Assembly (NCBI GenBank): GCA_949316235.1
Contig: OX438753.1
Span: 22,190,801-22,254,800 of the forward strand
Length of the DNA: 64,000 nt
Direction of reading: 5' to 3'
Source: Oegoconia quadripuncta
Taxonomy: Eukaryota > Arthropoda > Insecta > Lepidoptera > Autostichidae
Positions within the stretch are counted from its first letter, which is position 1. Each line of letters opens with the position of its first letter. The notes under the pieces are model-generated. The model searched no databases and was not told where the DNA came from. It saw only the letters and a list, made by a program, of their open reading frames with translations. Below are positions 51,060 to 60,301 of the stretch, piece by piece. Both the position numbers and the translations under genes were made by a program.

Positions 51060-51372
51060 CAAATGTAAAAAAATTGGGGCTGCGAGGCAAGGTACCCAAA
51101 ACGCTGGCAGCGTTTGCTCGCTGGATGCAGATACTTAAGCGTTGAGCGAGGAAACAACCAGCTCTCGGGTCACCAGTGACATCGACTAAGTGCTTTGAAA
51201 TATTAAAAAAAAAAATAAGAGCGCACGGCCCCCAAGGATCTAAGGTTTCGATTCCAAACAAGGAAAATGTATTCGGAATTACTGATGTCTCTATATTAAC
51301 ATCGTCAGTAAGTAAAGTTTGTACTAACAACTATGGACTGTATTTGTCTGAAATAAAATATTTAACCTAACC
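51060..51372 (+). pseudogene. Degenerate LINE-like ORF plus L-C-like 3' end
   Basis: A plus-strand frame reads LRGKVPKTLAAFARWMQ, then ILKR, a stop, ARKQPALGSPVTSTKC and a shift at an A-run (51206-51216). From about 51270 the sequence GTTTGTACTAACAACTATGG, ending in GAAATAAA, parallels the L-C 3' end at 45200-45235. I do not recognise the protein part. Confidence 0.45.
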
Positions 51373-51539
51373 TAATTAAGCAAAGCCTATTAGGTGAATT
51401 TGGAGTCAAAAACGAAAGCCAACTTAAATTATAAAATATGGCAAAGGAATTCCATATATTAAATCATTGATTAACATATATTTAAAAAACCTGTTCTGAT
51501 GAAAAATATCTGTGTTTGACTATGACAATACAGTACATC

Positions 51540-51880
51540 AACCGCCTTCGTGGCTCAATGTAAACAACATTGGGTTTACGATTCGGAGGTCGCGGGTTCG
51601 ATCCCCAGCGGGATACATGTTTTAAGTACGCGGTTTGGTTGGTGGTAGGGCATTTTAAAATGTCCGCCTGGCTAGCTACCACCATCTTATCTAAATCTGC
51701 CGCCAAGCAGCAATGTTACTAGCATTGTTGTGTTCCGGTTGTCAGAGATAAGATAGCCAGTCCCCCAAATGTGTTGGGGTTTCCGGGTACGCTTCCACCT
51801 TCGACCTCATCTTCACTTCACATCAGGTGTGATTGAGGTCAAGTACGAATCCGTCGTGCATAAAAAGAAAAAAAACATCA
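51540..51880 (+). repeat. SINE-B, full length
   Basis: Head CCGCCTTCGTGGCTCAATG, B-box-like GGTTCGATCCCCAGC, body and 3' end ATCAGGTGTGATTGAGG, then CGTGCATAAAAAG. A well-conserved copy. Confidence 0.85.
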
Positions 51881-52253
51881 ATTTAATTTTGGCGTCCGTA
51901 AACCATCTCTGAATTTAGCGATAGATATATTTCAGAATAGCATATTTTAGGAAATGCATTTAAAATTAGAGATTTTTAGATTTAGGTTAGGTTAGCGACT
52001 GCACGCCAGAATCGACACCGATATACCAATTATCTATGTTCTAAATGAAAACTTTAAAATAGAGCGTGTTGGGTCGGACGGTAGGATAATAAGCTTTGAA
52101 CAAATTTTGCTATCGTATTAGTGTTGTTGCAATAGCGATAGTTAAGTGATTGATAGTTGACCTTGAAAATTAGTCAATAGCGCGTAGATCCCTATCGAAA
52201 CGCATACTATGGTTAGTATGGACAGTGAAAATTAGACGATACTATTGAATTTA

Positions 52254-52918
52254 ACGGCATTCTGTTGTGGGGAAATGCCGCGGACATAAATTGTATCTTT
52301 GTTCTGCAGAAACGAGCGGTTCGCGCGATTTACAAACTCGGCCCCAGAGTGTCTCTTAGGAATAAATTTAAAGAAATTAATATATTAACATTAGCATCGC
52401 AATATATTTACGAAAACTTAATGTATGTAAGAAAAAATATAGAATCGTTTAAGAAAAATAGTGATATACATAATGTTAATACCAGATATAAAAATAAACT
52501 TGCTGTTCATGCCAGCCGTTTACACAAAGTCACTAAGTCATTTAAGGGGCAATGTATACGCTTTTATAATAAGGTTCCAGTGGACATTCAAAATTTACCT
52601 TTAAATAAATTCAAAACCATCATAAAACAGACATTATTTACCAAAGGCTATTATAAAATTTCTGACTATCTGGATGATAAGCAAGCATGGACATAGACCG
52701 CTCGGCGATATTCAGCCTAATTATACAATTATAATATAATTGTAACCCAAACTTATTTAAAAGAGCAACCCTTGAGTTTCTTGCTCGTTCTTCTCTGGGG
52801 AATCTGCTTTGCGAATGAGCAATAATTTTAATATTAAGATAAAAAATGTGACGTTTTCAAGTGATAATCTTTATCCTACGAAATAAATATTTTTTGACTT
52901 TGACTTTGACTTTGAATT
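52254..52918 (+). pseudogene. LINE L-B copy, last 143 codons of ORF2 plus 3' UTR
   Basis: The copy starts abruptly inside the GILLWGNAAD motif and stays open to a TAG at 52694-52696. The UTR carries GAGTTTCTTGCTCGTTCTTC and ends with AATAAA and (GACTTT)n (about 52896-52915). TGAATTT occurs at both ends and may be a target duplication. It is inserted in DNA rich in the TATCGAT motif. Confidence 0.8.
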
Positions 52919-53052
52919 TTGTCGAATAGTATCGACAGTATTGCTTTAGTTACTATCGAGGTATTGTCGATACTATCGACTAGGAATAAAACGACACCTA
53001 ATATTGCACACGGTAGCGCGTGATTAAGTACCTATTGGTATCAACTCAGATA

Positions 53053-53175
53053 TACACCAACTAAACTAAACTAAACTAAACTAAAACCAGTTTTAGAGTG
53101 GTGCCGTCGCATCGTACTGTTCCAGAGAGAGAGAAACAGTACTACTTTAAAACTGGTTTTAGTTTAGTTGGTGTA
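53053..53175. mobile_element. 123-bp palindromic MITE-like element
   Basis: TACACCAACTAAACTAAAC on the left mirrors GTTTTAGTTTAGTTGGTGTA on the right, and AAACCAGTTTTAGAG mirrors CTTTAAAACTGGTTT. A GAGAGAGAGA run sits in the loop. Confidence 0.7.
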
Positions 53176-53294
53176 CATCCGCATCGACACCATTGTCATT
53201 CTAATAAAGGAGCTATATGAATGAGCTGCGAATGTATAATATTATGATTGATGAACTTTGTAATCACCATTTATATTACCATTTATAAGGGAGC

Positions 53295-53334
53295 AATCCG
53301 AAGATTGCAGGTTCGAGTCCTGTCACGGTCGCCA
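53295..53334 (+). pseudogene. tRNA-Arg 3' fragment with encoded CCA
   Basis: ATCCGAAGATTGCAGGTTCG and GTCCTGTCACGGTCG followed by CCA. This is the anticodon-stem remnant, T arm and acceptor 3' strand of a tRNA-Arg as I recall it. The 5' half is missing. Nuclear tRNA genes do not encode CCA in animals, so the copy was probably made from mature tRNA by reverse transcription. It could instead be the minus-strand primer-binding end of an LTR element, but the match exceeds the usual 18 nt. Confidence 0.6.
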
Positions 53335-53549
53335 ATTTATGTCTCAGCGGACATTTGGAATTTTATTTTGAATAAAACTCGACTTTTCTAATATTTTAAA
53401 CGATGTAATAACCAAAAAAAGTTAATTGTAAAAATTAGATGTGGCTTGCGCAAAGGCCAGTAAAAAAGTGAAAAAGTATCATTATAAGTAAGGTAGTTGG
53501 ATGCTTGAAGAATTGCCATAACAAATTGGCAAGTTAGCGCTGTAAATGA

Positions 53550-53660
53550 AAAAATGAAAATGAAAATGAAAATGAAAATGAAAAAATGTTTATTTTCGTA
53601 GGATACAATTGATCACTTGAAAACGTTAATATATCATTTTAAATCTACCGCTCAACTGTA
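53550..53660 (-). other. LINE 3' end with (CATTTT)n tail
   Basis: The plus strand shows GAAAAT repeats at 53553-53587, followed by TTTATTTTCGTAGGATAC, the complement of an L-B-like UTR end. Confidence 0.55.
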
Positions 53661-53694
53661 ACATATAGCATAGAGGAATAACACTACCCGAACA

Positions 53695-53850
53695 TATAGT
53701 AATATGTTCGACTATCGATAGAGCAAAACTATCGATACTATCGATATTGTTGATACTATTGATATTTAGTAATAGTATTACTTATTTTTATCAATCGATA
53801 CTATCGTTATCGTTAGTATCGATATCGATAGTATTGTCAAGGGTCGATAG
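53695..53850. repeat. TATCGAT-rich simple sequence
   Basis: At least four TATCGATA and several TATCGAT variants occur within 160 bp, for example CTATCGATACTATCGATATT. Similar sparse motifs occur at 52130-52160 and 52920-52985. Confidence 0.6.
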
Positions 53851-53880
53851 TTTCGGTGGACCTATAGACAGTACAACTGA

Positions 53881-54302
53881 TTTTCGAAGCCACGTTAGTG
53901 TCACGATACTATCTACGTGACTATCGCTGTCGCAACAACACTACCTCGTATACCATAGACCACGACATCAATAGTCATGTAATGCGAAAGATTTTCTTTG
54001 AAGTAAATTCTGCCAAATTAATAAGTATGTCTACTACTAACTTTTCCAATTATTTGGGCATAACCTTTGATATAACATTCGGAGCGGCGGATATCTTCTT
54101 TCTCGATTGCATTGGATTTATCCGGTGTATCCTTCAACTGTCCGAAACCGTGTACCTTTATGTTCCTAATACCCACAATATATGTGGGATCACGAATTCA
54201 TCATCCATCAGAAATAACACACACACATACTCGTATTCACTATCATTATAGTGTTGTATTAGATATTGTTTATTGTGTTTGAATTTGTTAATTTTTTTTC
54301 AT
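53881..54302. other. No gene recognised
   Basis: Holds an AT-rich 117-codon frame (53898-54251) with no motif and biased toward N/S/T/Y, typical of chance ORFs. Confidence 0.4.
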
Positions 54303-54535
54303 CAGCGCAATGAAAGCAATCACCGCCGCCCATGGACACCCGCAACACCAAAAGGCTCACAGATGCGTTGCCGGCCTTTGAGGAAGGTGTAGGCTCGTTT
54401 CTTGAAGGTTCCAATGTCGTACTCGTTCGGGAATACCGCTGCAGGAAGTCCGTTCCACAGGGTGGTCGTACGTGGTAGGAAGTTTCTTGAGAAACGTACA
54501 GTGGTAGACTTCCACTCATCCAGGTGATGTGGATG
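54303..54535 (-). pseudogene. LINE L-D: RT C-terminus
   Basis: This copy is more complete inward than 7008-7252. The minus strand reads [18 protein letters not shown], then [11 protein letters not shown]. The UTR stops at GATTGCTTTCAT and the poly-A is missing. Confidence 0.72.
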
Positions 54536-54626
54536 GAATTTTAATTTTCGGCGAGAAGTGTATCGGTTAAATTGAGCAGCGGGTATTAAGTTTATTTTAA
54601 GGTAATTTCAAGCGAAGGTCAAATCA

Positions 54627-54764
54627 GGGCCGTCTAGTTCCACACTAAGCAACTGGGCTAGTATTGTGGTACGAAATGGTTTATATACTACACATATATA
54701 TATTTTGTAAATAAATACATTCATAAATATAAAACATTCATAATTTGGGTACACATGTCCGTCA
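54627..54764 (-). repeat. SINE-A, head missing
   Basis: The plus strand shows GTCTAGTTCCACACTAAGC to GGGTACACATGTCCGTC. The head and distal tail are absent. Confidence 0.65.
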
Positions 54765-54829
54765 CGACTCCCACGGGAAGAGATGGTGTGGTCCTATTCT
54801 TTTTGCGTGTCGAATCCACACTTATTAAT

Positions 54830-55069
54830 ATACCGGATGAGTTTTTTTAACGTAAGGAAAATAATAGGATATATAAGGTAAGTGAAATAGAAGGTATTGA
54901 CATAGTTTTTCTTTTTCCAAAATCATTGTCGAATAAATTGTTAATTGTGTCATTTGACGATCGCCTATTCCACGTAATTACATCATTAAATTAATTAAAT
55001 AAAGAAAATTTGGAGAAAATATGAGTTCCAAATAAATTTCCTTACGTTAAAAACTCATCCTTACGGTAT
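54830..55069. mobile_element. 240-bp TIR element (ACCGGATGAGTTTTT family)
   Basis: Termini TACCGGATGAGTTTTTTTAA and AAAAACTCATCCTTACGGTA, bordered by TA. The interior has ATTGTGTCATTTGACGATCG. No ORF. A second copy lacking its right end is at 40604. Confidence 0.8.
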
Positions 55070-55145
55070 ATAGTTTACTACCGGAAACTGACATATTCTG
55101 CACGGCATCTTACTTATACTGATCTAATATTGCTGTGTGCTTATA

Positions 55146-55407
55146 CCCGTGTAACGGTTAAGTGTAGTCATATTTTAAGGGCTTGTTCTACCCATCAATA
55201 CGAACAACTTTTACTATGGGGGCAACTTCGAAATCGCGAAAAAAAAATGAGCTGTTCCATAGAAAATTTCAATAACCTCCCGATGCAATGTATGAAACAG
55301 CTGATTTTTTTTTCGCGATTTCGAAGTTGCCCCCATAGTAAAAGTTGTTCGTATTGATGGGTAGAACAAGCCCTTAAAATATGACTACACTTAACCGTTA
55401 CACCCTG
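55146..55407. mobile_element. 262-bp near-perfect palindromic element, TATA-flanked
   Basis: The arms meet near 55275 and match almost throughout (GTGTAACGGTTAAGTGTAG with CTACACTTAACCGTTACAC). Right end CACCCTG then TATA (55408-55411); left TATA at 55142-55145. A transcript would fold into a long hairpin. Confidence 0.82.
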
Positions 55408-55733
55408 TATATTGGCGGAGATGTTTTTAAAAGCATTGCTTTCACTGATAGGTTTTTGTTCTATCGTATATAGTATAAGTCTCTAAATCTTCAAAAAAAA
55501 AAAAAATGTGTAAGCATATAGGTACATAATACACAATGCAACTACAAGAGTAACAGACGTCTAATAAACATCTCAAATAGAACCCGGCCATGATGACTCA
55601 CGGCCACGGCCAACCAAACACGTAATCATTGTGATTCTGTTTGCTTATTCCTTCACTCGGCTACGTGATCGATCGCGGCCATAATTGTGTTTACCATTTT
55701 TTATGGATTTGCATAAGGCGAACCGCCAACGGC

Positions 55734-55758
55734 ACCGCGTCCCGCTGCGGGACGCGGT
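55734..55758. other. Perfect GC palindrome, 12-bp arms around one T
   Basis: ACCGCGTCCCGC, T, GCGGGACGCGGT, in an otherwise AT-rich region. Confidence 0.85.
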
Positions 55759-55992
55759 AAGAGGGTTTGTCCCGCATGGCATTCCGTACAAACTGTCAAT
55801 TCGAAATTTTTCGAAATGTATAAACCGATTCCAATTAAACTTTATACGCATAAAGCACGTATACATAGACCTAAAAAGTTTGTACAGAACATTTCGAAAA
55901 ATAAACTAAATTGGAGCGATTTTAAGTTTTCCGTAGCAACAGAAAAAATGCAATATATTCTTTTAAATTCGATGTTCTGAAAATGTTTTCTG

Positions 55993-56150
55993 CTCAAAGT
56001 CAAAAATGCTTTATTTTGTAGGTACACAGAGTACACTTAAAATAGGCAATTTTACATTTTTTAAGCTACTGCTTGTTCAAAATGCAATATCCCCCTGAGA
56101 AAAACAAGCAAGAAACTCAAAAGGTTGCTCTTTAAAAAAAAAAAGTTTTT
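55993..56150 (-). other. LINE L-B 3' UTR fragment
   Basis: A minus-strand UTR beginning AAAGTCAAAAATGC and running to GGTTGCTCTTT. A truncated MITE M copy is joined directly to its upstream end at 56153. Confidence 0.7.
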
Positions 56151-56152
56151 AT

Positions 56153-56383
56153 ATTAGGTCCTTACCTATGAAATTGGCGTTTTGTATGAAGAATTTCATT
56201 AAGACTGTTTTCTCCATACAAACATTTTTGTTTGGGAACGGCAAATCCAAATTTAGCTAAACTTCGTGTGTATTATCGGATAACATTAAGTTAATTATAG
56301 GCAGCGTTAATTTTTAGAAGTAGCTGCTTTATAAAAGTTTCTGCTAATCTAAGAAATGATTATGGGAAGCACATGAAAAGAGT
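56153..56383 (+). mobile_element. MITE M, left 230 bp
   Basis: TTAGGTCCTTACCTATG to GGGAAGCACATGAAAAGAG, then unrelated sequence. It adjoins an L-B 3' UTR fragment. Confidence 0.75.
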
Positions 56384-56409
56384 GTCTCTCACCACTCACC
56401 ATCTACCAT

Positions 56410-56466
56410 GTATGCATTTCTGTATATTTCGAAAGGTGAACTGGTGAACCGTGGATGCTGTTCGCT
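56410..56466 (+). repeat. Repeat E fragment
   Basis: TCTGTATATTTCGAAAGG, GAACCGTGGATGCTGTT. Confidence 0.45.
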
Positions 56467-56902
56467 TTTACTTACGAAAATTATATAAGTATCTTTTGTA
56501 GGTAGGTACTCATAAAATGGTGACAAAGATTATTAATAAAGCAAGGACTTATTAAGGATTTTCGCTAAGCTCAGAATCTGGGTTGGCGATTTCAGACTCT
56601 CATCACTGGTGTGTACTGTTTTGCTATGTATGTATATTTCTTTATGCTTCAGCCGAATTTTCAGTTCGCTGAAAACTGTTTTCCCTTTAGCTTCAACGAA
56701 TAAACTGAAGTAAGCTTACGTGAACTGGGTTTTCGTAGAAAGGGGTTTGAAATGCGTGATTGGATATTGCTGGAAATGTTCACCGATTTGGGTCGCTCTT
56801 TGGGGTTTTGGCCGCGCTAAAGCTCTCTGGTTGTCTCCACAGTATGTTAGATTAACAGTTATCCAACTAGCTATGGATTCTCACATCTGTGACTCCACTT
56901 GT

Positions 56903-57045
56903 CGACGACCGATTGGTGTAGTGTGAAGTGACCCTACTTTTGAAACAAACGTTTACGCGTTCGTCCCGCTATGGGTAAATGTTTTCCCGTTATAGAATCC
57001 TTAGTAATTGCTTTACCTAGTTTGGGACCAGGCTGGGTAGGTACG
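56903..57045 (+). repeat. SINE-C, degraded
   Basis: CGACGACCGATTGGTGTAGT is clear. The B box is damaged (GCGTTCGTCCCGC) and the body carries deletions. Confidence 0.6.
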
Positions 57046-57059
57046 TACGCAAATATTGT

Positions 57060-57476
57060 TTTTTAGTGAAATTATATAAAATAAATACAATTTTATAATT
57101 TTAGAAAGGTACGAAATAGAAGTTCACCAAGTATCTTGGTCAGGTGGTGACTTTATTTCGTAATAAACTTTTTTGCTAATGTTGTTTTGACGTGAACCTT
57201 CAATTTTTTTCTTAATTACATTAATAATATTCTCAGGTATGGGTTATCGAAGCGTATACAACATCCCATAAATTATCTATTGTCTTTGATTCCATTTAAT
57301 CCTCTTTATACTACTTCAACCCAACGCATCAATGGAGACACGTAGGCCATCGTCTACATTCAGTGGGCGCCGCGCCATGTCGAGTACCACTGTCGATCCA
57401 ATCTTATAGCATTTATAATAGGAGGAGTGTGCATTGGAATACATAATCTTATTCCACCGTCAACCTTCCATCTTCC
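57060..57476. other. No gene recognised
   Basis: No ORF, TIR or SINE landmark. It ends where the L-A daughter copy starts. Confidence 0.45.
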
Positions 57477-57990
57477 ATGTATGTACGCAAAAATATATGC
57501 CTATTTCGTAAACATTCTGATAATCATAATTTGAATACTAGAAACAAAAATAAAATTGAAATTCCACAATTTAGACTTAGCAAGGTTAGCACATCCTTTG
57601 TGGGACACAGCATACGCTTTTACAATAAAATACCAGAACATGTATTGAGTTTAACAGAGCAGAAATTTAAACGCCACATTAAAGAAACTCTGTGTAAGAA
57701 GGGTTGTTACAGGATAGATGATTATTTAGGCGATAAGGAGGTCTGGTGTTAGCTGGTCGTTATGTTAATTGCTATTGTTTTGTAATATGTTATATAAAAT
57801 GTAATATTATTGTAAAGATGGAAACAAATTGAAAAGATGTGTTGTTGCGGAGTTTCTTGTCGCTTCTTTTCCCTAACCATAACATCTTGCGAAGCGATGT
57901 AGTTTAAAAAAAAATAATAACATGTTGACTTTCAATAAGTGATATTTTTGTATCCTACATTGAATAAAATATTTTTGATTTTGATTTTTG
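57477..57990 (+). mobile_element. LINE L-A, 5'-truncated daughter copy
   Basis: Only the last 91 codons of ORF2 (57477-57752), the 3' UTR and the TTTGAT tail are present. The coding part differs from 31933-32208 by very few bases (for example a Tyr to Cys change near the end). The copy starts abruptly at ATGTATGTACGC, the usual mark of incomplete reverse transcription. The similarity implies recent L-A activity. Confidence 0.9.
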
Positions 57991-58029
57991 TGATTTCTTC
58001 GGACCGCTAGGCGTGGGGAGGGATTCCAC

Positions 58030-58275
58030 CCATATATAGTTAACATGCCGAACATTCGCACTAAGAAGTTCGATTCTTCATTCATCATCCGAACAGCCAA
58101 GGAATGGAACTCCCTTCCGGCGTCAGTCTTTCCTGAATCCTACAACCTTGGGATCTTCAAGAGAAGAGTGAATAGGCATTTACTGGGATCGCGTGCTTCA
58201 TCTTCGACCACATCGTCACATTCCATCAGGTGAGATTGTGGTCAAACGCGAATCCAGTCAATCATAAATAAAAAG
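58030..58275 (+). pseudogene. LINE L-G: RT C-terminus and 3' end shared with SINE-B
   Basis: About 62 codons (58045-58233) carry the LINE RT C-terminal signature: RTAKEWNSLPASVFPESY, then LGIFKRRV. The DNA after it (CTTCGACCACATCGTCAC, then CATCAGGTGAGATTG and GGTCAA, with a CATAAATAAAAA end) closely parallels the 3' end of every SINE-B copy. L-G is thus the likely source of the machinery that moved SINE-B. The fragment follows the L-A daughter copy almost immediately. Confidence 0.72.
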
Positions 58276-58485
58276 GGGGGCAGTGAGAAGGCGGGATATT
58301 CAGATAACACCAATCCACCTAATCTTGTCCTCTATTAAATTCAACGTGTTCTAATATTTTATTGTGAAAACGTATGCTGTGTCTCATAAAACGTGTGTTG
58401 ACTTTGCTAAGTCCAAATATAGTTTGAAATCCTACGTAACTTTATAATGATAGACACCGACTTGCCCAACCACACTACCTATAAA

Positions 58486-58686
58486 TATAAATAAATAAAT
58501 ATCCTTAGACATACACACAGCGCCATCCAGTTCCACAGTAAGCAACTATAGGCTTGTGTTATTATAGGCATATGTTTGTTTGATGTGTATTCATCACACA
58601 AACATATGCCCCTAGCGGGATTCGAACCCGCAACCTTTTGGAATAGTGGTCAGAGTTGCTAACCACTACACCAAACAGGTCGTCAT
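58486..58686 (-). repeat. SINE-A with internal deletion and inverted segment
   Basis: Tail (CAGCGCCATCCAGTTCC) and head (GGGATTCGAACCCGCAACC, CTACACCAAACAGG) are intact. The centre is replaced by an inverted copy of the neighbouring GGCATATGTTTGTTTGATG, giving a hairpin with CATCACACAAACATATGCC. Confidence 0.82.
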
Positions 58687-58696
58687 AATTTGTATA

Positions 58697-58947
58697 CAGG
58701 GTGAATTTGAATTCTTGTAATTCCCATTAACTGGTCACTCCACTCATGATTACGAACAACTTTCCCCAAGGAACTATAATCGAATTCGATCAAAAAAATT
58801 TCGATAACCCATACAACCATTATGAAACCACCCTTTAGTATGGAAGACTAACAATTATTGGCTGAATTCGGCAATGGTTTCCAGTGGAAAGTTGTTCGTA
58901 ATCAGTCACCAGTAAGCAGGAATTACACAAAATTCAAATTCACCCTG
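58697..58947. mobile_element. 251-bp inverted-repeat element, TATA-flanked
   Basis: Ends CAGGGTGAATTTGAATTC and AATTCAAATTCACCCTG, flanked by TATA at 58693-58696 and 58948-58951. The arms also share GATTACGAACAACTTTCC. A left-end relative is at 46035. Confidence 0.85.
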
Positions 58948-58951
58948 TATA

Positions 58952-59565
58952 TCGTCATACTTATATACCACAGCTATTCGTGCCGCCCTCAGTTTTCTAA
59001 ACTTGGTCCAAAGTTGTACTACTGTTAACTAAAGCATATACTGTGGCGTATTCGTGATACAATGAGTTTTCCTTATCTTCGCCTACCAAGTAGGTGGCTG
59101 TCACCTTTTGTTCGTAATCCGTCTGTCTATTGGTTTATATTCAGTGAATTTGGAATGAGTGACCTTGGTCACAGATTACTAATAAGTTACTAAAGTAACC
59201 TTGGTTTATAGTCTGGCAGCAAACGACTTAATATCCATATATGCAAATGCAGTAATCTATAGTTATATTTACTAATATTTGTACGAAAAACAGTAATTTT
59301 ATGCGACTAATTACTATTATTGTGTTCTTTTACAGGTAAAATTAACAAAAGAATAGAGTCAAATAACCAAATGGTAAGTAATCAATTATAACCACTAACA
59401 TCTCTGTAGGAATGTGTAGCTTGGGTTGGGCTGGTTTCTTTCTTGATTTAAAACGACCACTTGTTCAATAATCAATATATTTGGAGAAAACACATAAGAG
59501 CCGTAGTACAACGTAGATGGCCATAAAAAGAGTGTTGCTTATAGTAAAAAATGTGGAAATATTAA
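58952..59565. other. No gene recognised
   Basis: AT-rich flank of the second BEL/Pao element. A 38-bp exon-like block at 59336-59373 has acceptor-like TTCTTTTACAG and donor-like GTAAGT. It is too short to judge. Confidence 0.4.
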
Positions 59566-60252
59566 TGTTGGGTTGCCAACATATTGCGGGCCTAGGAAGG
59601 TTCGAAAACTACAAGCGTATACAAATAATAAAAAGGTATCTAGACCAATGTAAGTGCGTTAAGAAACTACATAACATAATGCAAATGTACTAATAAACTT
59701 TGGATACAACAAAGAAATTGGTTTTAATTTAATCATTCAAAACAAAATGACTTGTGATCTAAATTGTGAATTTTAAACATCACTTTATTTTCAATAGCCA
59801 TGGACCAAAATAAGAAATGTAACTGTTTTTAATTAATATGTTTATGGACAATAGCCTTAGTCTTAAAATGTGTAAGGTGGTCCTTATATCTAACTAATAT
59901 CTATGCTAAGTCTAAAAAATTATAATAAAAAATTGAGATTTCTTAATATCTAGGTTATATATAGCCATACATGCCAAGTCTAAGAAATTATGAGCCAAGC
60001 CATAGAAAATTGAGATTTCTTAATCAGCTAGATTATAACTTATAATTATAATACATAACGACATACAACTTATATTTAATCTCGTCAAATTAGATAGGTA
60101 ATGAATATGTAGAGACAATATGTTTAGAGAATCTATCCATATATTAATTAACCCTTAGTAAGCCAGACTATGCATGTACCGACATACAACTTGTATTTAA
60201 ACTCTTAAATTAGATAGGTAATAAATTATGTAGAAACAATATGTTATACACA
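59566..60252 (-). repeat. Probable 3' LTR of the second BEL/Pao element
   Basis: On the element strand a purine tract, AGTAGGGAAAAA (60253-60264), lies just beyond the stop codon and is followed by TGTGTATAAC. This fits a PPT/LTR junction at 60252. A CA end is possible at 59566 (plus strand TGTTGGGTTGCC), giving about 687 bp, with an AATAAA on the element strand near 59785. The interior holds two internal duplications, for example GACATACAACTT at 60061 and 60181. The borders cannot be proven because the partner LTR is outside the window. Confidence 0.45.
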
Positions 60253-60301
60253 TTTTTCCCTACTGAGTATTTTAGTGCCATCTGGTGGCTAATAACATAA
60301 C

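Noticed and set aside
55685..55909. 74-aa ORF with basic residues
   Set aside because: It crosses a perfect palindrome and AT-rich sequence. No motif and no regulatory context.
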